A stretch of 64,000 bases of DNA from the NCBI GenBank assembly GCA_038373885.1, contig JAWZYV010012389.1, positions 124,001 to 188,000 of the forward strand. Direction: 5' to 3'. This DNA comes from Cheiracanthium punctorium. Taxonomy: Eukaryota; Arthropoda; Arachnida; Araneae; Cheiracanthiidae. A model generated the notes under the pieces. The model was not told where the DNA came from and made no database searches. It saw only the letters and a program-made list of their open reading frames with translations. The position numbers and the translations under genes are program-made. Of this stretch, positions 21,971-34,788 are shown piece by piece (positions within the stretch are counted from its first letter, which is position 1; every line of letters starts with the position of its first letter).

Positions 21971-24263
21971 TTACTTCTTCTGTTTTAGTTTATTTATTTC
22001 AATTTTTGCTAAAACATCCTCCATATGCTTTTTTGCTTCTTTTAAAAGAATATGACCATTGTCTATAGTTGACAGGTTTTTTTTCTCTAGCCCTTGATCT
22101 AGAGTTTCCTCTGCACTTGATAACATCTTAGCTGCAGTCAGCTGTAGCTGAAGCTCTTTTTCTTCATCTACAGCTTCTTGCTCAATTTGAGAAGAAACCT
22201 CAATTTCTGAATGTCTCCGCTTCATAGATTATGAAGACATTCTATTTTCATATCTTTGTCGAGACCCTTTAATATATTTTATCAATTTCTGATCAATTTC
22301 AAATTTATCCAAGCCTCCTATTCTTTTTATATGACTTTTGACAGTCCCCAATCCATTTATACTTTCGACAGACAAGTTAGATCTTCTTTCTAACATCACT
22401 TTGTTTACACTGAATTCTCTTTCACTGTCTGCATTTGAATGTGGCAGACAAAGGAGGGCTTTCATAATTTTTGTTATAAGGGGAAATTTAGGTCTTCCAA
22501 GAGCATCTATTCTGAGAAAAATCTCGCTCCAAAACATATCAATCCTATCTTCCAAAGCCTCATCTGACATTTTAGATGATTTAGGTAGATTAATATCTTC
22601 TCCCTGAAAAATAATCCATTCATCAGCTAATGATGCTATTTCCCCAGCTTTTATAACTTGAGGCAAATTATTAGCTAAGTGCTTAATACACGTTAAAGAA
22701 GACTCTTCAAATCTAAAGATCGGATGTAAACATTTCATGTTTTCAAGGAAAGAATTCTTTAATGGGAAACATTTTATGAGATGGGATGCACATGCTATAT
22801 AGAATGACCGTGCTCCCATATTAATTTCCTTTTGCTTTCCAGAAGGCAGATTTTTCACTTCATTTTCTGTATCACTCCCTACTTTAACCTTTTTTCGCCA
22901 CAACTCTCCATCATTTAAATCTAAATCCATCAACCTAGATCCTTTTATTTCTTGAAATGCTGATGGTTTCATAAATCTACCTAAAATTTTTTTAATGAGG
23001 GTGACAACTTCATCATACAATATATGAAGCAGTGGTGATTCAGATTGAAACTGTCTCAAAAATGCTGTGAATAAAGAGCATGCATTTTTTAAAAACAGCA
23101 TTTTGGCAAGCAACATTTTATCCGACAAAGTAGCCTGGATATTTTTAAGGCGCATTGAATCAACTCTTGACTGCAATTTTGAGTTGAAAAACATTTTAAT
23201 TGCACTATATTGTTCAAGAAAACGAGCAATACTATCCTCTAATGTCAACCATCTATTGCTAACATGTCTTAAAAAGACATGAGAATCTAAATCAAGCACA
23301 GTTTGCAAGTTTCTAAAATCTTCTGATTGAACAGGTGATCGCTTGAAAAAATAATATACATCCATTATCAGATTTTCAACATCATCTGCAAAAACATTGA
23401 GACCTTTTAAAAATGAATTATGGACATGGTGCAATGCACAACTACCTATGTCAATTAAATTTGGATTGGCATCGCAAATTTTATTTTTCAAAGATTTCAT
23501 CACATTAGGTCCATCAGAAAATACAGTTAGTAAATTCGACTGAGGCAGACCCAACAGAGTTTCGTTTTCTTTTTCAAATAAAATTTCTGCATTCGCATGT
23601 TCTAAAAAAAGGACTCCAAGTAATGTACAACAACTTTTTTTACATCATCACTATAAAACCTTATTAATACATCCAATTGCTGACTTCTTTTATCGGGAAT
23701 TGGTGTTTCGTCCAATTGAATGGAATAAAAAATATTTTTTTCTCTATTTCATCAATTAAACTGGATTTTAAATAGGGTCCAAGACCATCTGATATCATAA
23801 TTGAGCATTTTTTTCTGCCGCAATTAAAACCATTGGCAATTTTCGAATCACTGAACATCTTGGGGAAGATGTCACTCGCTACATCCCCAAAAGTGTAAGG
23901 TATGTTAGAAGATGCCATAGAAGCAACAAACATTGTCTCAGGTGCAGTTACTTTATCACTGAGTGTGAGCAGAACTGTAGCACCAGAACTTGATGATGAG
24001 AAGTTTATGAAAGTCTGTTTCATAAAACTGCCATTATTTTGTTGTTTTTTCTTTGAATTCTCTACATGCTTTACACTTAATGCATGTCTTTTTACAGCTG
24101 TAACACCATGTTGATAGCATTTAATTACTAAATTATCGCGAATAAGACAAATAGCTTCCTCAGCTTTTTCACCAGGTATACACCATGATGAAATTAAATC
24201 ACCATTTGCATCAACTTCTTTAAGAACAGAAGAATTAAATTTGCTTTTTCGACGAGGAGCCAC
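21971..24263 (-). pseudogene. hAT transposase, nearly intact (minus strand)
   Basis: 24263-23664 encodes an N-terminal part with a degenerate BED-like Cys/His region (CYQHGVTAVKRHALSVKH), a serine-rich linker and GRKKCSIMISDGLGPYL. After a one-base indel in the A-run near 23745 the frame continues QLDETPIPDKRSQQLDVLIR and stays open through SDGPNVMKSLK, ALHHVHNSF, RHVSNRWLTLED to the hAT C-terminal dimerisation motif LPHSNADSEREFSVNK at about 22430. A TAA at 22229-22231 then separates an 84-residue charged tail (22225-21971) in the same frame. Total length about 760 codons. One indel and one stop are the only visible lesions. No terminal repeats were identified, so a domesticated gene or a decayed transposon are both possible; the indel favours decay. 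Confidence 0.8.
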
Positions 24264-26871
24264 TGAAATAGAAACATTAAAAAAATAATTTTTTTAAACA
24301 CAAAATGTGTATTTGTCTTATAATTAGTGATGCAACAGATATCAAATTGTCCAGATAATGAATATCCAGCCAAACTTTCAGACGAATATCTGGCAGTAGT
24401 ATGTTTTCTTTTCACTAGTTTTTTTTTTTTTAGATTATTCCGCTATTTCCTTATTATATAAAGGTAAATAGGTATTATAAATTAATGATAATATATATTA
24501 ATTTCAAAGGACTTAGTTTAAAAATCAGAAATCTTTTTAATATTTTTGTCATGGTATTAGTACCTATTATATCTTGTAATTAAAGTTGATACAAATAGCA
24601 ATGTTCTTGGAAGAATCAGCTCTCCTTTAAGAGTTAGATAAATAGCTTACAAATCAGTTATTGAAAGAAAAATAGCTCCATTCAACTGCTGGAAAATCAA
24701 AGCAACAAATTTCGATACTTTATCAAAATTGGAGGTGGGAGACTTTTTTCACCAATTACTAGACTGCAGCAACAGCAAGCAGACTTTCTTTATAAGCAGG
24801 GACAATTTATGGGGGGAAAAAGGTAACCGAATTCTAACAAAGATTACAGAATAGTTAGCCAGTTAGCATTTTTGCACCATAAGTTTAGCAGTCTTTAAAA
24901 AAAAAAAAATAGAAGTGCTTAATTTTTTTGTCAATTTTCTCTATACATGACAAAAATATATTCTAAAAAGTATGTAAAACAAAATATTTTGAAACTTTGA
25001 TTTTTGTCATTTTTTATTTTTGCAGTTTTTGGAATCTATTCATATTATTTCTCAGTATATAATTTTAAGCCGGATATTTTTAATATCCGGCTACTGCCAA
25101 TTATCTAGCATGTTGGCCGGGTACAGTATGTTTGCCGGATATCCGTAACATGCAAACTACATTTTTAATGATTTTAGCCAAATGGCACATTTAAACATCA
25201 TTTTCATGGGTTACATCAGATAAACTCAAGAGACACTAAGTTTTAACAATTAACATATTTTAAATGAAATAAAATATTCAAAATATATTTACATAATGCA
25301 CACAATTAAGGCACATTTCTAAAATAATATTAATCTTTAAAACAAAATATGTGGTGTGGCTTTATTGCCAAATTTTATCAAAATATTTATAAAAAAATCC
25401 TTCAAAATTCTTTTAAAGCATTAAAAAAGGGCATTTCGCGAATAAGATCGTAAAAAAATCATCAAATATATGAATATAATGGTAATCCATTAAAATAGAA
25501 TCTCTAAAACTTTTTTATGCAATTTCTTTTTTCCGGGGGGGGGGGGATCGATCGCCTCCTTCTTTAATCCCCGTTAGAGATAACACACTACTCTGGAGAA
25601 AAATTACTTGAAAGAAAAAGATAATATCAAATACTGCCTTAGCTTTTAAAATTAAGTAAATAAGAAGTTTAGCAAGTATTAAGAGAGAGAAAAGAAAAGT
25701 CTTTTCAAGCTATGCACATATAAATCTACACTGTTGCCTCCCAATAAGCAACAGATCCGTCATCTAAAATGTAGCTAAAACTACCGTAAAAACCGGGAGA
25801 AGAGTAGCTGTTCATTTTTTTTTTTTTTTTTTTTTAAGTTCTATTTTGAACGTGCGACCCGCCTGTCAATGCATCTCATTCGACTTCCCCCCCCCCCCTT
25901 TCCTCGAACTTAGAAGCACTTACTACAATTTTGTTACTCCCATAAAGATAAGTAAACATATTAGTGTGACATTTAGTATATGAAGTTCGTTTCTATGAAA
26001 GCTTGGTGCCCGTGCAAAGCGCGCGCGTGACTGTCTGAATTTAGACAGACATTTTTTAAAAGGCAATCTGTTGCTCGAAAACAAAACAAGCAAACCGCGT
26101 AAATGAATGTATTTGAGGGCGAGTAGTATGAGGTGGCGACTTTCACAAAACGCGTCTCCCTTCCGCCAAATCATTGGCACGTTCCTGTATTTTGCGAGTG
26201 AGTGAACTCTTGAGTTTCCGAAAACGCAGGCGGGCCGGCGGGCGCCGCATCGGCAACTAAGAACGTCTGATAATTGTTTGTTTTAAGCACTGAATGTTGT
26301 ACGATGTCTTGAATTTTTTAAAAATAAATCTTAATAATTACTTTTTTAATAATAAATATCTGCATTCTGCAATTCCTGGGTAAACGAAATTCATGTGAAA
26401 AGCAGGGTAGGGGGGTGGGTTCCCATCTATGAAATTTATTTTCTTTTCCATAAAATTTTGACATACAAAAAAATATTTCAGAACAACATTTGAAATAGCA
26501 CGGGGGCCCTGGGTAAAGACTTGCGGCTAGCCCGTGAGCTACTCCTCCGAAAAGTAAACAGAGCGAGAGCACTGCGCATTTAGATATGCGCATCTTACTC
26601 CTCTCCCACGCGGAGGAATGAGCAAGGAGCAAGATTCTCTGTCCGCTGTCCGCGTCATTTCGCTTTTGGGTGCGGAGGGAGGCTTTTCTTAATACGTTCG
26701 TTTTTTAAACCAGTTTTTAACCATTAATTAGTAGTTAAAAAATGCACATTTTTATTTGTGCCAGACGTTAAACCAATAACATATGCCGGCTTCTAAATAC
26801 AAAAAAAAGTTAGTTATAAAAACAAGTACGCTGCTTGAAGAAAATGTTTAGATTTCTTTTAGAGCAAACAC
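24264..26871. other. Gene-free region with DNA-transposon ends
   Basis: TAGTGATGCAACAGATATC at 24327 and GGATATCCGTAACATGC ending at 25154 look like eroded inverted ends of one hAT-like element; no duplication is clear. CCGTAAAAACCGGGAGAAG at 25788 is the same terminus as the pogo element at 50013, here without its transposase. G, C and T runs occur at 25538, 25817 and 25889. A GC-rich patch lies near 26220-26260. Confidence 0.45.
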
Positions 26872-28184
26872 ATTAGAGCATTGTGGTATGAAACACATAC
26901 CACTCATTCAAAACTTTTTTCCTAAGTTATTACAAGCTAGTATAATTTTACTACCAATTGCTATTCACCCACTTTACAAATGTATTGGTAATTAGTAAAA
27001 GAACCTAAGAGTGTTTTCATTTTCAATGGCATTAATTGCTTTGTAAATGTAAATAATTTTGCGTTGCGGATAAAACAATGTTTTGCACATCGAACAGCTA
27101 GTAAGATCTTAATCAATTTAGAAATACTAAGCTTTGAACTTTTTGCACATTTAAGTTTAGAGAAATTTTAACTGCTATAATATTCGAATTATTATTTCTC
27201 TGTTAATACGTCTAAATCTTTTAGTCAGTTCCGTACAATTGCAATCAAATACCACCATGGGCGCCCATAAGGGGGGGGGGGCAAGGTAGGGCACTTGCCC
27301 CCCCCCCCCTAGAGTTTTAGGTTAATATCTCATGATGTATACAAATGGCAAAACCAGAACCACATTTGTTAAAAATTTGAAATTTGCCCCCCTCTAGAAA
27401 ATTTTTTTGGAGTTTGGCCCCCCCCCCTAGAAAAATTCCTATGGGCGCCCATGAATACTACTCATTCAAATCTTCAATTATATAAATCTTTTCTTCAAGT
27501 TAACCTCGTGTGCACATGAATAATATGTTACATTTTAAATATGTATAAATTTTTATACAAAAAAAAAATAATTTAATGGAACCCAAATGATAATTATTAA
27601 TTTGTAAATCAATATTTAAAATGTAACAATAATATGTTACATTTTAAATATGTATAAATTTTTATACAAAAAAAATAATTTAATGGAACCCAAATGATAA
27701 TTATTAATTTGTAAATCAATATTTAAAATGTAACATATTATTCATGTGCACATGAGTTTAACTTGAAGAGAAGATTTATATAATTGAAGATTTGAATGAG
27801 TAGTATTTGATTGCAATTGTACGGAACTGACTAAAAGATTTAGACGTATTAACAGAGAAATAATAATTTGAATATTATAGCAGTTAAAATTTCTCTAAAC
27901 TTAAATGTGCAAAAAGTTCAAAGCTTAGTATTTTTAAATTGATTAAGATCTTACTAGTTCTTCGATGCACAAAACGTTGTTTTATCCGCAACGTAAAATT
28001 ATTTACATTTACAAAGCTACTAATGCCATTGAAAATGAAAACACTCTTATTTTTATTTTACTAATTACCAATACATTTGTAAAGTGGGTGAATAGCAATT
28101 GGTAGTAAAATTATACTAGCATGTGATAGCTTAGAAAAAAAGTTTGAATGAGTGGTATGTCTTTCATACCCACAATGCTCTAAT
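26872..28184. repeat. Giant foldback (inverted repeat) of about 1.3 kb
   Basis: The left arm starts ATTAGAGCATTGTGG at 26872 and the right arm ends with its reverse complement at 28184. Arms match over about 450 bp with small differences. The centre (27519-27735) is two direct copies of a 109-bp unit that itself begins and ends with inverted ATGTTACATTTTAAATAT-type sequence. The left arm contains a MITE (27256-27453) absent from the right arm. The structure fits a foldback-type DNA element or a palindromic duplication; no transposase is encoded. Confidence 0.85.
27248..27461. mobile_element. hAT-type MITE (198 bp) in one arm of the foldback
   Basis: The element runs 27256-27453, with ends CATGGGCGCCCATA and inverted TATGGGCGCCCATG and G/C runs inside. 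Flanks AATACCAC (27248-27255) and AATACTAC (27454-27461) differ at one base. The right arm of the foldback (about 27800-27815) preserves the uninterrupted site, which shows directly that this is an insertion with an 8-bp duplication. Confidence 0.95.
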
Positions 28185-28185
28185 G

Positions 28186-28290
28186 CAGCGTTTCTCAACC
28201 TGTGGGGCGCGGCCCCTAAGGGGGGCGCATTGCGTTTGCGGGGGGGGGGTTGAGAAAAACCAAAGAGCAAGTAGTGATGCTTGTTTTTAA
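28186..28290 (+). mobile_element. hAT-like MITE (CAGCGTTTCTC end)
   Basis: Starts CAGCGTTTCTCAACCTGTGG at the very edge of the foldback, then a G-rich tract and GAGAAAAACCAAAGAGCAAG. It is the same family as 15849-15944 in the opposite orientation. The right end is not found. Confidence 0.6.
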
Positions 28291-29286
28291 AAAAATCACC
28301 TTATTTATTCTCATTTTTATTCAAAAATGAATCACGGAAAAAAGCGCACAATATTGAATGGGTTTGTATTTTTAGAAAATAAGAGGGGGTGGGGGGTGAA
28401 TTAAAAAAAAAATATGAGAAAGAAGTGGGCGTCCAAAAGGACGTAAACAGAGGTATATTAGTGTATTTTGTATTTATTGAAAATTGCCATTCAGACAACT
28501 TTTCCAAGAACAGTGGCTTGATTTGTAAGTATACATTATGCAGAGTAGCCCATGGCCATCCGAAACGCCTCATTGCCCTTTTCCGTTTTATGATTTTTTT
28601 TTAATATTGTGAATTTTTTATCAGTTTTATACTAAATTTTTCATAATCTGAATGACCCTCTTTCCCTTCCCAATAGTTCAATTTGTTTGTATTCTTAGGA
28701 CAAAGTCCAAAACTAGACATTCAGTAACAAATTATAGCAGTTTCGAAAATTTTAAATACCATCTCTCACCTAACAGCAACCCTAAAAAAAAAAGAATCCA
28801 AGACTCCACAGATTTAACAAGCACGTTCACTGTAATATGTTATCACATTCAGTCTGATTTCTAATCAGCTATGGCTTGTTATTACTGATTTTCTTTTTAT
28901 AAATGCAAGAATTTATTCTGATTCATAGTAATTTATCTTGTTAACTCTGTGGTTTTAAATAATAATTCTTAGAATGAATGATTTATAGGTATATATATTT
29001 ACATATAAATATTTTTATTTTTGAAAGTATTTAATTTAAATATTAGTTCTTTTATTTTAGACATGCTTTTGTTTCTTTGAATGAATTCTTGCTTCTTAGG
29101 TTTTACTTCATAAAACTGATTTTGACTACCTCTAAATTGAATTTTAAAAATTTTTTCGATGCATCTCATCGTAGGCTAGCATGCACGATCATATTAACGC
29201 GTCTGCAACTCATTTTGACCAGCGGCGAGTTTATTGTGGTCAGTTTTCCCATGCCGTCTGTACGTAGGTACGTACGTACGTATGTA
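28291..29286. other. Gene-free AT-rich stretch
   Basis: Only short frames with no motifs. It ends with a GTACGTAGGTACGTACG microsatellite near 29260-29285. Confidence 0.4.
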
Positions 29287-29613
29287 ATGTAACTCGCATA
29301 TCTCAAAAACTATGGTCGTAGAATGTTGAGATTTGATATTTAGGATTGTTCTATGATCTAGTTGTGCACCTTCCCTTTTGGTGGCAATCGAACGGATAGT
29401 TTATGTACAGGACCGCCCAAAAAATTCGAAATACATTACGCTCTATGGGCCGAAAATCATTAAACTCGCATATCTCAAAAACTATTAGGCGTAGAATGTC
29501 GAAACTTCATATTTTGGATAGTTGTAACATCTTGTTGTGCACCTCCCCTTTTGGTTCCATTCGATTGGATAGTTTATCTACAGGACCGCCCAAAACATTC
29601 GAAATACATTACG
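29287..29613 (+). repeat. Two tandem copies, 176-bp period
   Basis: Copy 1 at 29287-29437 and copy 2 at 29463-29613 share ACTCGCATATCTCAAAAACT, GGATAGTTTAT, ACAGGACCGCCCAAAA and CGAAATACATTACGCT. The two are clearly diverged. The 82-codon frame across copy 2 is not conserved between copies. Confidence 0.85.
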
Positions 29614-30797
29614 CTTTTAAGTATCTTTTATTTAGATCTTCCAAGGCGTAGCTTGAAAACCGGATGATATGAGCAAAAATACTTTTCTTCATATTGTAGC
29701 TGTTTCAATGACAAAATTTATTATACTAAAATTATAAACGAAACCTATATGTAAAAACAACTTATTCCTTCTTTGTGTCGCAAAGAAGTTAACTTTTTGC
29801 CAGTGACTTGAAAACTGGCGACTCCTGTGAACTTTAATTATGTTGGTCCAGAAGTTAAATGATTCATTTTTAAAACATTACACACTATCAAAAGTATGAA
29901 TTATCAAACATTTAAGGATTTTATTATCTATCAGATTAACGAGAGAACGTAGGATTTGTGTATAATTCTGTTTTGAGAAGTGTAATAATTATCAATATCT
30001 AATAATTATTTATATTGTTAATTTAAAAAATTGAAGCTCTATTAGTATAATTAGTAATACTAATTTAGTTTATTTCAAATTTTGGGGTAAAAAAAATATT
30101 TCTTGTGAATAATAGTATTTGTTTTATATATAAGGAAAACACAGGAATAATCGGTGTGTACCTGTTCTTCGTGCGGAAAAGATCAAATACATGGATCATC
30201 CGGATTAATTGTACCTTAACCTGTCCGGAGAATCAAAATATTCGGATTTTCAAAAAGAACTTAAAAATGATCATATGAGTTACTAAAAAGAAATCTTGCT
30301 AAAACATTTAACAATTCACTTAGTGATTAAATAATTGGGGCAGATAAATAAAACCATTAATTAATGTGAACTTATTATGCACTCTAAGGGAAGAATTTAC
30401 ATACGTATTTAATGAACAATCTATAAATACATATGTACTTACATAATTCTGTATAGTTTGTACATTATCACAATTTAATGCAGTTTAAGTAATCTAAAAA
30501 AATATTTTCATATGTGAAAGAATTATAATTAAAGAAAATCTGTATAAAACTTGCAAGCTTTGAAGTTGAATAAATTTCATGTGTGTACTTTTGTAAGCAC
30601 AAAATCGAGGCATGAACAAAAAACAAAGCCACATATAGTAAGAGCAAGCAGGAAGCTGTTTTGGGTCTAATATGGAAACCTTTTATCTGGCTCATAGCAA
30701 CAAACAGACGACAAAAATAGAGGTTGGGAAAAATTGATTTAAATATTTGTATTGGGGGGGGCTCGAGCCCCACGGGCCCATATAACTCTACGCCTAT
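29614..30797. other. Gene-free stretch ending in a hAT-like terminus
   Basis: AT-rich. The right edge, GGGCCCATATAACTCTACGCCTATG (ending 30797 or so; inverted CATAGGCGTAGAG), resembles hAT-type ends and abuts the helicase remnant. The left end is not found. Confidence 0.4.
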
Positions 30798-30799
30798 GC

Positions 30800-31700
30800 T
30801 TTTAACTTAAGGCAGTGTAATGGCATTCCTGGAACATTTAATGAATTTAAAAATTCAGTATAAACGCTTTCTTGTTCATCAGTCATTGTATCAATTGACA
30901 TGTAAATTTTCTTTTCTCCCGGAATCATTTCCTGGATGATGTTGTTGATGCCATTAACAATGTAGTTCTTCGTGGCTAGAATAATTCGTTCGCGTAACCA
31001 TTCTGAATTGGCATAATTCTCAGCAATACTTGGATATGCTTAATTTATAAGTTGTTCCTGTGTTTCAACAACATTACATAACTCATTAGTTAATGTAAAT
31101 TGGCCAGTACTTTCATCTATTGGATAGGTGCTCTCTCCTATTTGTAAAAGTTTTTCAGAAAATTCTTGTGCCTTTTCATCTCCTGAAATTCGTGCTCTCA
31201 TATTTGTTGTTAATTTAATTATTTTTACGTGTTCCCATATGACCAACTTCTTTAAGAAAGCATTAATTTCATCTGCCGGCATTGATTTCGGAATGACAGG
31301 TAGCGTTTGACGGAAATCGCCTAATAGTATTAACAATACACCTCCCATTACATTCGTGTTTCGCGTAAATCTTGAAGTGTTCTATTGAGTGCTTCTAGTG
31401 ATTTTCTATGGGCCATTGCGCTTTTGTCTCATATAATGGCTTTGCACTGTTTCAATATTTGTCCACGTGCTGATGATTTTGTGATGTCACATACCAGAAA
31501 TTCATAGTCAGCTACATTTAATGGTAATTTTAAACCAGAATGCGCTGTTCGTCCACCATCCATAAGTGTTGCCGCTATCCCAGATGATGCTAGGGCGAGA
31601 ACAATTTCTTTATTTGCACGGATTTCAGCGAGAATTAAATTTATCAAAAATGTTTTCCCGTGCCGCCAGGTGCGTCTAAAAATATTATACCACCTTGCTG
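30800..31700 (-). pseudogene. PIF1-type helicase fragment, probably from a Helitron
   Basis: The minus strand reads FLDAPGGTGKTFLINLILAE at about 31690-31625: GGTGKT is the Walker A motif of PIF1 helicases. It continues LALASSGIAATLMDGGRTAH and CKAII, where the expected Trp of the Walker B-like WDE motif is TGA (31429-31431). After a shift near 31350 it reads GGVLLILLGDFRQTLPVI, LTTNMRA and, past a TAA at about 31040, ENYANSEWLRERIILATKN and DTMTDEQESVY. These motifs in this order are known from Helitron Rep/helicase proteins. The Rep nuclease and the C-terminal helicase motifs are absent. Truncated at both ends by other insertions. Confidence 0.8.
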
Positions 31701-31710
31701 TTTTTTATAA

Positions 31711-32160
31711 TACAGTCAACTCCCTTTAATCCGCAGACCTATAATCCACAATTGATTTTTAATGTAAACAAACAAATCAATTTTGAAAAAATACAATTTC
31801 AATGTGTTCGGCGATTCTTACGTAACATTCAAATAATAATTAAAAAAATACAGGTACAAATGCAGTAAAATAATAAATAACAATGCTAAAAGAGCATAAC
31901 TATATAAATGTAATGTCAAATTTAATACCATAATTGGACATTAAAAATTGGGTTTTTCCCATTGAAATACATTACAAGAGTAGTTATAGTTAGCTTTTCA
32001 CGCAGGAGGAAAGTCGTTTGATTGCTAGGCTCATCAAAATGTTGTATTACCTGGCAATTCTTGCAATTCAAAGATTTTAGGATTAACTCAATGCAACTTT
32101 GCATATGATCATTTTTCTTTTGCATGCTGTTAACACACTCGATCGCAAACACGATCAAAC
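31711..32160 (-). mobile_element. Tigger-like element end with short reading frame
   Basis: TACAGTCAACTCCCTTTAAT at 31711 has the TA plus CAG start of pogo/Tigger elements and cuts the helicase remnant. A 78-codon minus-strand frame (32158-31922) could be a transposase C-terminus but has no decisive motif. The other end is not identified. Confidence 0.4.
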
Positions 32161-32839
32161 TGATGAAAAGTCACTGAATTTCAGTTTATATACCATAACA
32201 CATCGAAATTGCAAGTACCAGAACACTCTAGAATATTCAAATAATTTGTTCTTTTTCACTTGTTAAAATAACTTTAATTTGTTTCAGGTAAAATGGTTCG
32301 CAGATGATAATTCCCTGAGATTCAGTTTTCCTGCTGATATGGCAACAGATGATAAACATTAAATTTTAATATTTTATTGGAGTTGAAATTCAGAAGTTCT
32401 CATGAGTTAGAAAAGGACAGATATATATTTTTTCACATTTTTGCCACCCACTTCCACCCACCGTGACCAAACTCCCTTACTTTCACCGTGAGACCAAGGT
32501 GTATTTACCACCCCTAACGCGAAGTTAATTCGAGTTGGTGGTGATAGAGAAAACCCTGTCTTTACAAACGAACATTAACATTTTATACATATATTAGGAT
32601 AAGATTTAGATTTCTAGAGACTTACCTGGCATAATTTGGCAAATACATTTTGTTGTAGAGCATATTTTTCAGATTCACTAAGGTTATCACAAGATTGATC
32701 CTGCAAGGAAGCTAATTTTGATGCAATCCATTTTTTTAGTTTACTGAAAATAGAAAGATCTCTAATATTATAATTTGCATGCCTACTAATTTAAAACAAT
32801 ATAAACTGTGCAATTCAAAATAGATGTTAAAGCAATAAT
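32161..32839. other. Gene-free stretch
   Basis: AT-rich, with a more GC-rich segment near 32440-32560. No motif is recognised. Confidence 0.35.
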
Positions 32840-33025
32840 CTTTTAAACAGGGACGTATCCAGAAAAACATTTTGAAAGGGGTCCAAATGATAAAAAAGGC
32901 AGAATTTATCACAAAAAGACTTTATCATTATCATTTTAGAAACAAAAATCAAAATTTGGTGGTGGTGGTGGTGGTGTCCAGACCTTCTGGATACCCCCCC
33001 CCTTAAATACCTCCTTGCTTTTAAA
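32840..33025. mobile_element. hAT-type MITE (170 bp) with 8-bp duplication
   Basis: The element runs 32848-33017, starting CAGGGACGTATCCAGAAAAA and ending CCCCTTAAATACCTCCTTG. The perfect duplication CTTTTAAA is at 32840-32847 and 33018-33025. It contains a (GGT)n run and a C-run. Its left end resembles CAGGGGCGGATCCAGAAAAA at 53109. Confidence 0.85.
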
Positions 33026-34788
33026 CTGTAAGTGATTGAAACATACTTTCAATAAGAAACATTCGTCAAATCAAGAGTAGCTTTCAGATAGGGCAATTTT
33101 TTACTAGGGGCTGTACAAAATATGACGACAATTAAAATGTGAAATTTCTTTTTATACGGTCCTCATTTCTTATCACTTGTGTCCCTGAGTGCACAAGTAA
33201 ATCCTGTGTCCCTGAGTGCAATAATGTTCGAGATATTGCAATTTTAAAATTTTGGCAGTTGTCGCCAAACACTAGGGGAATGACTCAAAAGTGAGAAAAA
33301 ATGTAATTGGTCATTTTCAATATTCAATGTCATTTGCTGTTCTTGTGTAAAATTTTTTTTAGAAGGTATAAAAAAAAATTAATGATTTTTCTTTTTATTG
33401 TGGTTTTTATCAGACATTTACCAATAATGAAACACTTAAATTAAAAAAACATACTATTTAATAAAATTAAAAAAAAAGAGAAATGAGTAGAGAAAATACT
33501 GAAATATAGCTGTCCAAATATAGAACATAAAACATGCTATGGAGAATGGCTGCCCCAAAACCAGAGGCGTCGCTAAGGGGGGGGGGGTGAGGGGGGGAGT
33601 ATGCCCTCCCAAAATTTATACGAGTTGGCAAAATCTTGCTCGTCACTTGGGGAAAATTGTATTTCAGGTGGGAAAAAATTTATTTAGGGTACATTAATTT
33701 CAGAATCTTATTACTTTTATTACTATATTTTTTAATTATTATTTTCTCTTTTGATTCGAAACATGCAGTGGGCATGTCTCGATCTAGGGGTATAAAAAGA
33801 ATAGCTTAGTAAACCTTGGGAGGGCGGTCAGTGATGATGATGATGATGAATACCAGACTTGGAATTGACCGAAGGGAAGATTAAAACGTGTTTCTCCTTT
33901 ATCTAACAGTCCGACGCTCTTCCTCCCATCCTCTTTCCAAGCCTTGGCACTGTACCATCAAAAAACTACCCCCATAGAACTCCTCCTGCATACTTGGCTG
34001 TTAATGAATGCATGTGTTTTTGTACCAGTCCCGGGTTCTTTGAATTGCTTCGTTTGTCATTCCCGAAAAACATCTACATGTCCACCGGGTGCCCAGGCCT
34101 TTAGGCTGCTAAATTATCCCGCACACAGTCGGCAGTTCCTCCGATAATTATTTTGAACTGTCACTGCCACCTTTCTGCAGGTTTTATCCAGATGTTTAAG
34201 GAAATGAATTCATTTTTTTCCTTTCTCATATACTTTAAAAGAAATGCCGCAGAAAATATATCTCAAAAAGGACAAACTATAATTAATTTTTCACAAGCCA
34301 CAGAAAATCGATTTCTTGAAGTTTTTCATCATCTTAACGAAAAGAGAAAATGTATCTGGTTTTGACTGCCCAGTTTAACAAAAATTTTGAATTTACGGGT
34401 TACCAGTAAAACGTCCCAATCACTAGTTTACCACGGAGCTAAACTGGTTGAGTTAAAAAATACTGCTGCTATATAAATAATATGATAAAAAATTCCTTTA
34501 ATTTACACCCCTTTCAAGTGATGTCCACAGCACGGCGGCGCTTGTTTTTACGAACTCATAGGGACCACTTGGTGAGCGGAAAAAGAGCAATTATTAACGT
34601 AGTTTAAGACAAGAGTACTCAATCAAAATTATTTTTGGTAACAAAGGTCATCGATTAAAAAATATTAATATCAAGAAATAAAATCTAGAAAGATATATCA
34701 CATTGAATGCATTGAGCATACTAGGCCCTCCCAAAAATCTTGATTTATCCCCATTAATTCCCAAAAATCTTAACTAACTTCATAGCCT

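Noticed and set aside
34153..34365. 70-codon frame as N-terminal exon of the hAT transposase
   Set aside because: No zinc-finger pattern is visible and the frame is not linked to the catalytic part; kept only as unassigned interior of the element.
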